From: Apoda limacodes
Taxonomy: Eukaryota > Arthropoda > Insecta > Lepidoptera > Limacodidae
Direction: 5' to 3'
DNA length: 64,000 bases
Assembly (NCBI GenBank): GCA_946406115.1
Contig: OX291542.1
Coordinates: 25,431,321 to 25,495,320, forward strand
Positions 58,220 through 64,000 of the stretch are shown here, one piece after another. Each line of letters opens with the position of its first letter. Position 1 is the first letter of the stretch. The notes beneath the pieces were generated by a model. The model ran no database searches. It was not told where the DNA came from and saw only the letters and a list, made by a program, of their open reading frames with translations. The position numbers and the translations under genes were made by a program.

Positions 58220-59040
58220 TTGACGTCGATGCTAGTTGTAAATCTTTAACACTATTATCAGCTTTTCTCTTTAAACTTCGACCGACTTGAATTGAAGATT
58301 TTCTGTAGGTATAACATGTCAAGTCATATCAAGCGTGAACCGACACGTCTCCAGGTTAAGTTTTTGTAAAGCGTAAGTGGTCACACCCCTAAAATCTGGA
58401 GATACACCCTCGGGGGACTAGTTTTTGGAATGTCACCACCAACATCATTGTAATTAAATAGGAATAACTTTATTATGAACGGGGAAAAACATGATAACCC
58501 ATTACGATAATGATGTAATTACATAACAAAACTAGAGACAAGTTATACACAGGAGCCACTGTGACGTCACGCAGTAGTTTTGGTCAAGCGTGAGTCGACA
58601 TAGCCCCAGACACAGGGGTTGGTTGCGTGAGTCGACATAGCCCCAGACACAGGGGTGGTTTTGAGAGTGGTCAAGCGCGAGTCGCCACACCCCAGACACA
58701 GGGGTGGTTTTGAGAGTGGTCAAGCGCGAGTCGTGCGGGGGGCAGAAAAGTTTTTAGGTGAGGGGTTGGGGTTGGAGGGTAGTGAGCCAGAACCAACGAT
58801 GTTTTGAAAGTGGTCAAGCGCGAGTCGCCACACCCCAGACACAGGGGTGGTTTTGAGAGTGGTCAAGCGCGGTGCGGGGCAGAAAAGTTTTTAGGCGGGG
58901 GGCTGGGGTTGGAGGGTAGTGAGCCAGAACCAACGATGTTTTGAGAGTGGTCAAGCGCGAGTCGTGCGGGGCAGAAAAGTTTTTAGGCGAGGGGTTGAGG
59001 TTGGGGGGAAGTGCGCCAGAACCAACGAATCCCCTCTACT
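58220..59040 (-). repeat. Right long terminal inverted repeat
   Basis: Reverse complement of the left arm: 'ttgacgtcgatgctagttgt' at the inner end to 'caacgaatcccctctact' at the outer end. It lacks two outer modules of the left arm. Confidence 0.9.
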
Positions 59041-59099
59041 TAGAAGAAAATCTTAGTTTTTGCCTATTTTTTGGGACTGATTATTATCAATTTGCATTA

Positions 59100-60025
59100 T
59101 GATTCCGACCAATCACTTAACATGAGATTTACAATCAACGAACTAGCGCTCAACAGAAAAAAAGCTTGTTCTGAAAAATCTCGATGTTAGTTTCGATGCA
59201 ACGACATTTTTGATCCTTTCGCCACCAAAACATGAAACTTTAGAATTTAGACCCATGTCTGCAGGTGGGGTTTTTGTGTAAATCTGTCGAACTGCTTATA
59301 CATTTTCATTATTTATGGTAGTGTGTGTGTTATATACTATCGTACGGGCGTGCGTTTACGGGCCCCTGTTTTTGTAGCTTCCAATTTCTCGCAAATTTCG
59401 CAACTGACAGCAGGATAGCAAATAGATTTTTCAACAAAACAGTAAGAGACAGCACGAAAGCAAATGCAATCGTAACAGCTAAAAAATCATGCCCTACGTC
59501 AACCGTTCGTTTTGCAACCAATATTTTTTTAGTAACGTTTCAGATGTGCATGAACGATAGGTGTTGGTGGCAAAAAGTATCAAACGTGGGAATTCAATGT
59601 CCCAAAATGAACACATTGTAACATTTTGATAAACCGACCGACATCAAAGTCGTTAGAATCATATTAAATTTTCAAGCCTGCGTGCGGTTACGGCGTGCGC
59701 AGTTTAAAAATAGGTACGTAGTATTTAATATTCATCCATTTGTATGATCTGCAATACCTATACCTACGTAAAATCACCTCAGAAATAACTGATACCTTTC
59801 GAGTTTGCACGGGCACATGTAGGCATTTTCTTATCTGATTGTAATTAATAGGTGCTTAAACAAATAATAATCACAAACAAAATCATGCATGAAGGTATCA
59901 ACTCTTAAGTCGATAACAAAGATTAAATTCGAACAATAAAGTAATACCCACAGTCGTGGATTTGGTAATCTACAAGGCAATTATTAATTATTACTTTTAT
60001 TTTAAGATAAAAAAAGCCGCAATTG
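59100..60025. other. ZIP intron 3, no gene recognised
   Basis: ORFs at 59325-59621 are not repeat-matched but have no family match or splice context. 'acgggcgtgcgtttacgggc' and 'cctgcgtgcggttacggcgt' suggest ancient repeats. Confidence 0.4.
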
Positions 60026-60033
60026 TTTTATTG

Positions 60034-60905
60034 AAGTAAAAACTTCTTTAGCGGCGCTGTGCACTTTTTTTGTGATGGGTAAAAACTGTTAAACTCGCGT
60101 CAGGTAACGTGTCCTGATCGAACATTCGTAAGATGTTACTCGCGTTAGGACACGTGACCTTTATTTACATTAGGTTAGTTTTTATTGCACGCCTCATAAG
60201 CGGAGCGGTGAGGTAGTGCTCTACTCTCGACATGTCAAAAAACCCAGTCTTTCGAAACTTAAATGACGTTTTTTTTTTAATATAACACTTACAGGATAAT
60301 ATGAGTGCACTAATATGAAGTTAAATAATCTGTCTAGCACATATGGTACATTTTATAAACAATTAATTTGTTTAATATAATAAATAATAACATTAAAACT
60401 AATCATTCTTGGACGTCCGTGAGTCTGTGTTTATGTGACCATGTATGTGGCAGAGAAATTGGTCGAAAAATTCATCTTACCGGAATACTTTTGTTTTTAA
60501 TATATAAAGTATTACACTGTGCTGATTCCTAGTTGATATTAGCGTTCTAAGTACTGTCGTTTAATTATAATTTATAAAAAACTAATATACCACTGTATAC
60601 TGTATATCTATATATTTTTTTAAAATATGAATGACCGCTATGAGGCGTGCACTTTTGGATTTTCCAAATTTTTATCTGTGCTTAAATTAGCCATAGCATT
60701 ACGTGATGTTGGATATGGGATTTTAATTCTATGACAGATTGAGCTGTCAAATATACAACGTCAAAAAAGTAAATAACATATATATAATATAATATAAAAG
60801 TTATTATTTTTAATAAATAAATATGGATAAGAAGTAATGGGAAGTAAATAGCGAGTATGTTTTCACTTCTGCCGGCACTCCCGGAGTGCAACCCGTTGTT
60901 TTTTT
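60034..60905. mobile_element. Element Y, copy 2 (inverted relative to copy 1)
   Basis: From 'ttgaagtaaaaacttcttta' and 'gcactttttttgtgatgggt' to 'ttttcacttctgccggcact' and 'cccggagtgcaaccc'. Internal blocks shared with copy 1 include 'ttaattctatgacagattg' and 'aacgtcaaaaaagtaaataa'. It is longer than copy 1 because of an AT-rich middle. Confidence 0.65.
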
Positions 60906-61071
60906 GCCTACTAACCAAGGTAAAGAAAATTCATACTGCAACTGGGGGCGTTCGGTTTTTAACTCTAGTGTTAGAATTCTAACTACAGGGGCCTGATTCT
61001 TGTGCTAAGAGAGATAATCTCGAATTCGAGATATGTCTAGTTGATTTACTAATGGCTTGTTTCAAAGGACC

Positions 61072-61420
61072 TAATACGACGCGTCGCAATTAATTGCGCG
61101 AGTAGAGCAGTATATGTGGATAGAGAGTGCAACATGGCAGCAGCGCGAGGAGTAGTGCGACGAGCAGCGCGAGGAGCATAGTGTGGCAAGGGACACACAC
61201 TCGTCGAGTGGCATGGCAGGTAGCGAGAAGGAAGCAGAGACGTAGTCTGGATGCATTACTCGTCATGCCGCACTTCCTACTCCTCTTCATGCCCTGTTTT
61301 GTCGGTTTTTTGGCGACAGTCAAAGGACCTAGTACGGAGCGTCGCGACTAATTGCGCGAGTAAAGCAGTGTGTAGACAGAGAATGCAACATGAATGCGGC
61401 AGCGCAAGGAGTAGCATTTG
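61072..61420. repeat. Direct repeat of ~100 bp, 248-bp period
   Basis: 'tcaaaggacctaatacgacg' and 'aattgcgcgagtagagcagt' (61072) recur as 'tcaaaggacctagtacggag' and 'aattgcgcgagtaaagcagt' (61320). Both continue into 'gagcgcgagg'-type Arg/Ala-rich GC-rich sequence. The overlapping short frames are not genes. Confidence 0.65.
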
Positions 61421-61524
61421 GCAGAGGGGTCAGACGCGGTCGGGACTGGGGGCTGATATCATGTCCAATAATGTCTATATCTCTTTATTTGTACTTGCAG
61501 TTCCATCGCCATTGTTGCTAGACA

Positions 61525-62380
61525 CAAGTTCATGGCATCATTAAAAATTTTCCAACTAAAATATTAAGGTTAAGGTTAAATAAGGTTTTAGTAATTTCGA
61601 AAATTCGTGTAAGATAGGTCCACTTTCACTTGTTCTGGAAAGACTCTGTTTGAACCATGCCCAGGATTCTTCTAAATCAGGAAATTCAGTTTTTCGTCGT
61701 TTTTTGCAAGATAAATTGCTGACTGATATATCTTTGCAATATTTCAGCTTGATTCTTTTAATTTATGTCTACAATAGTAATTGCTTTTAATATCATTGAT
61801 CTGCACCAATACGCACACAGCCAGACACGAATATCATAAAAAAGATGTCATGAATTACCTTGAAATCTTGACTACTAATGTATAAACAATGCAAGTTTAA
61901 GGTTAAACGTAGGTATTATCTCCTAACTTATGTAGGTTATGTAAGCATAATTAACCACTGTAGGTACCTACATATGAACAAAAGGTTTCATACTATTCAC
62001 GAAAACAAAAAAGAAACACGAATAATAATGCGACGCATTTGTCATCTTTGAATACACAGTATAAAAAAAGATTTGTCAAAAGAATTAAATTTTTATATTC
62101 TTGAATACATTGCTACTTGTCATGTATTAAATATCGGCTGTAATATGCAATCATAGTACGTACCTAAACAAAGGCAGGGTATTCCAGGAAGCAGTTGTCC
62201 ATTCGTTAGATCATCGAAATACTTTGCAACTAAACTACGTACCTACTTAGGTACCTATCTTATACAACTATGACAAGTAATAGTAGATACTAACGTAAAC
62301 AAAGATACTAACGTACAGATGCAGAAGTGCCCGCGTCTTTAGGGTTGAAGCACGATGATAGAGGCACGCGGCCTTAGCGC
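61525..62380. other. ZIP intron 3, no gene recognised
   Basis: AT-rich sequence without ORF or recognised repeat. Confidence 0.45.
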
Positions 62381-62384
62381 GTTC

Positions 62385-62715
62385 CGTTTCGTTCCAGCAT
62401 CTTACCAGCCAGCGTACTTACTGCAAGGACTCAAGGAACGGGTCACATAGTAAAAAAGGGGTCGATGATAGGGTTCTGTCAAGTGATCAAAACTGTTGCC
62501 TGGAACAACGCAAGCGTTCCAATAGGTGGCAATTGAAGGAATGAGAGGCCTCTACCACCTGTGGAAGGTATGCGACGTTTCAGGTCCACACCAGTAGTAA
62601 CCCGTCCATTTCACGGCATTCCCATGGGTACTTATTGCTTTTGCCCGAGACAAGACGGAGTAGATGATAGGGTAGGTATAGTGTTGGGCTTCGCAGTTTA
62701 GGATGGGCACGAGGC
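62385..62715 (+). repeat. Repeat element X, uninterrupted copy
   Basis: 'ctcaaggaacgggtcacata' (62430) runs directly into 'gtcgatgatagggttctgtc' (62461), the point where copy 1 carries element Y. It continues through 'aaggtatgcgacgtttcagg' to 'tgggcttcgcagttta'. Confidence 0.65.
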
Positions 62716-63055
62716 TTTAGGGTCAACACATAACCGCGTAAAACTGAGCGTTGCGTTGTGGCGTTGCGAAATAAAGCGTTCCTCTGCGATACTAACTATA
62801 GGGCAACAATTAGGGCGCTACGGCTCCGCTCTGAATTTGGAGTGCCGACAGGAAGGTAGTAGCAGTCGTAGTGGGTTTAGGAATGAGTCCTAATCTTTAA
62901 AGTGCGATCCACTTGCTACTTTTACTCTTTTTACTACATACCAAGTTTCTGTTAAGTTAGGAGGTACATATAAAGGTAACTAAGTAGTCCAACCCTTTTA
63001 GTTTTTTGGGAAGAATAAAGAATTGTGTGAACTAGGTTTTGGATGACGTTATTAG

Positions 63056-63160
63056 CCTTCATACGTCCCGTAGGGGCACCGGCCTACCTTCTACTTGGGC
63101 AAGGGCAATTTGGGCTATAGTCCATCACGCGGGAACAGCGCGGATGTAGACTTCACATAG
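63056..63160 (+). repeat. Degenerate dispersed repeat (RTE/SINE-like)
   Basis: 'gtcccgtaggggcaccggcc' and 'gctatagtccatcacgcggg' then 'gatgtagacttcacatag' resemble a widespread moth repeat whose usual form reads '...tagtccaccacgctggcc...gtagacttcac'. Confidence 0.45.
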
Positions 63161-63384
63161 TTATATCTTTTTTGACGTTATATGGTTTCCTCACGATGTT
63201 ATCCTGTATTGAAAAGTGAGTGGTCTACACGAATTTGAAAATTTAGCATAAGACTTATTGGTAGTTACCTACACACCTAGTTCAAGAGGCAAACAAAAAA
63301 ACCGCTAGGCCACCACCGACTTAAATCTCATGTTGCGAGACAGGTAAATGGTACTCCATCACCTAATTTCCTTCGTTTCCCTAG

Positions 63385-63520
63385 GGATTGGCATGCGGCA
63401 CGCTAGTATATGCAGTGTTCTTCGAAGTATGGAACAGAGACACCAGCGGAATGGTGCAGTTTGCTTGCGCGCTGCTCGGTTTCGGCGTCATGGTCTGTCT
63501 TGACGTCATCGTTGAAATTT
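63385..63520 (+). CDS. ZIP family zinc transporter, exon 4
   Basis: Acceptor TTTCCCTAG|GG, donor ATTT|GTAAGT, entering in phase 0 and leaving in phase 1. It encodes the rest of TM7 (GLACGTLVYAVFFEVW) and TM8 (FACALLGFGVMVCLDVIVEI). All eight helices are then accounted for at about 332 residues. Only a short C-terminus is missing, and the strong donor implies a final exon right of the window. Reading through would end after 14 more residues. Confidence 0.9.
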
Positions 63521-64000
63521 GTAAGTGGTATTTTTTTTACTTTCATAATATTACTTAGGGATCGTAAGAATGACTAAATAATGATTTCTGTGGACTTAAC
63601 GTGAGTTTAAATCGTATTGGTAAAGTGAGGTAAGTGAATAAGTATTAAGACTACATAACTACAGTATATAGGTACGGTAGGTACTAATTTGTATAAAAAC
63701 AAACATTGCCACTTGTGGGCGTAAATAGAACTATTTTTTCTGCAAAATTGTTTACTTTACCGATACGATAGGAACTGGTGGTATTCCCTCAGAAATCATA
63801 ATACTTTCTCTGTCTACTGAAAATGGTGGTAAATATTTTCTTAGCAATGGTATTTAGCTGTCCCAATCGTAATAGGTGGTGAGTCTATCGCCGCACTGGA
63901 CCCAAACCAGACAAATTAACAAATTCACAAATTGTAACAATATTGATTTTAGTTGTAACCACTGTACTTATCGGGAATGGATCCCAAGGCCTTCGATTTG

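Larger units (their letters stand above)
54657..59040. mobile_element. 4.4-kb Maverick/Polinton-like derivative with long inverted repeats
   Basis: Bounded on both sides by AGTAGAGGGGATTCGTTGG reading inwards. Left arm 54657-55633 (977 bp), right arm 58220-59040 (821 bp). The 2.6-kb core carries a decayed family B DNA polymerase on the minus strand. Polintons have long TIRs beginning AG and encode protein-primed PolB, integrase, protease and capsid genes over 15-20 kb. Here only PolB remains. Six-base flanks (tatatt and tagaag) do not match, so no target duplication is visible. A different PolB-bearing TIR element or virus-derived insertion is the alternative. Confidence 0.7.

Noticed and set aside
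59325..59621. 98-codon ORF in ZIP intron 3
   Set aside because: No recognisable domain, no supporting splice sites, and an overlapping opposite-strand frame of similar length.
61071..61544. Several overlapping Arg/Ala/Ser-rich ORFs
   Set aside because: All lie in the GC-rich 248-bp direct repeat; open frames arise from composition.

Overview
The window is nuclear DNA from an insect, almost certainly a moth or butterfly (Lepidoptera). It is AT-rich. Its genes are small, with introns from tens of bases to 13 kb. Transposon debris fills most of the rest: jockey-, CR1- and RTE-type LINEs, Helitron-like elements with 5'-TC and CTAG-3' ends, several TIR elements, and tRNA-derived SINE pieces. No bacterial operons, CRISPR arrays or rRNA genes were seen.

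Five to six host genes can be read with splice sites and phases that agree. (1) 865-2354, minus: an acidic Ser-rich protein, possibly the 5' exons of a Claspin-like gene. (2) 16142-17842, minus: an intronless, intact, divergent mitochondrial HSP60 paralogue. (3) 20440-23338, plus: a three-exon GT31 beta-1,3-galactosyltransferase-like protein of 354 residues. (4) 28352-28871, minus: 3' exons of an unrecognised gene. (5) 32980-35290, minus: a two-exon, 180-residue protein that looks like MAD2L1-binding protein (p31comet). (6) 37661-63520, plus: four exons of a ZIP1/2/3-type zinc transporter spread over 26 kb, running towards the right edge.

Layout: 1-2.4 kb holds transposase debris and gene 1. 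2.6-15.9 kb is a transposon graveyard with nested insertions: a CR1-like LINE inside a jockey LINE, and TIR element Y inside element X. 16-24 kb holds the HSP60 and galactosyltransferase genes. 24-32 kb holds MITEs, a near-perfect 71-nt foldback, and a decayed spliced gene interrupted by an RTE-like LINE with a 12-bp target duplication. 33-35.3 kb is the p31comet-like gene. 35.4-37.6 kb is retrotransposon debris. 37.6 kb to the end is the ZIP gene and its three large introns. The third intron (13 kb) carries an 8-copy, ~113-bp satellite and a 4.4-kb element at 54657-59040 with ~0.8-1 kb inverted repeats.

The strongest observation is that 4.4-kb element. Its inverted arms are nearly identical and contain GC-richer tandem modules. 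Its core encodes a decayed, protein-primed family B DNA polymerase of the Maverick/Polinton type. Nearly identical ends around a broken polymerase suggest a short derivative moved or homogenised recently using proteins supplied elsewhere. The host genes have no obvious shared pathway; their roles (S-phase checkpoint, mitochondrial folding, glycosylation, spindle checkpoint, zinc uptake) are separate.
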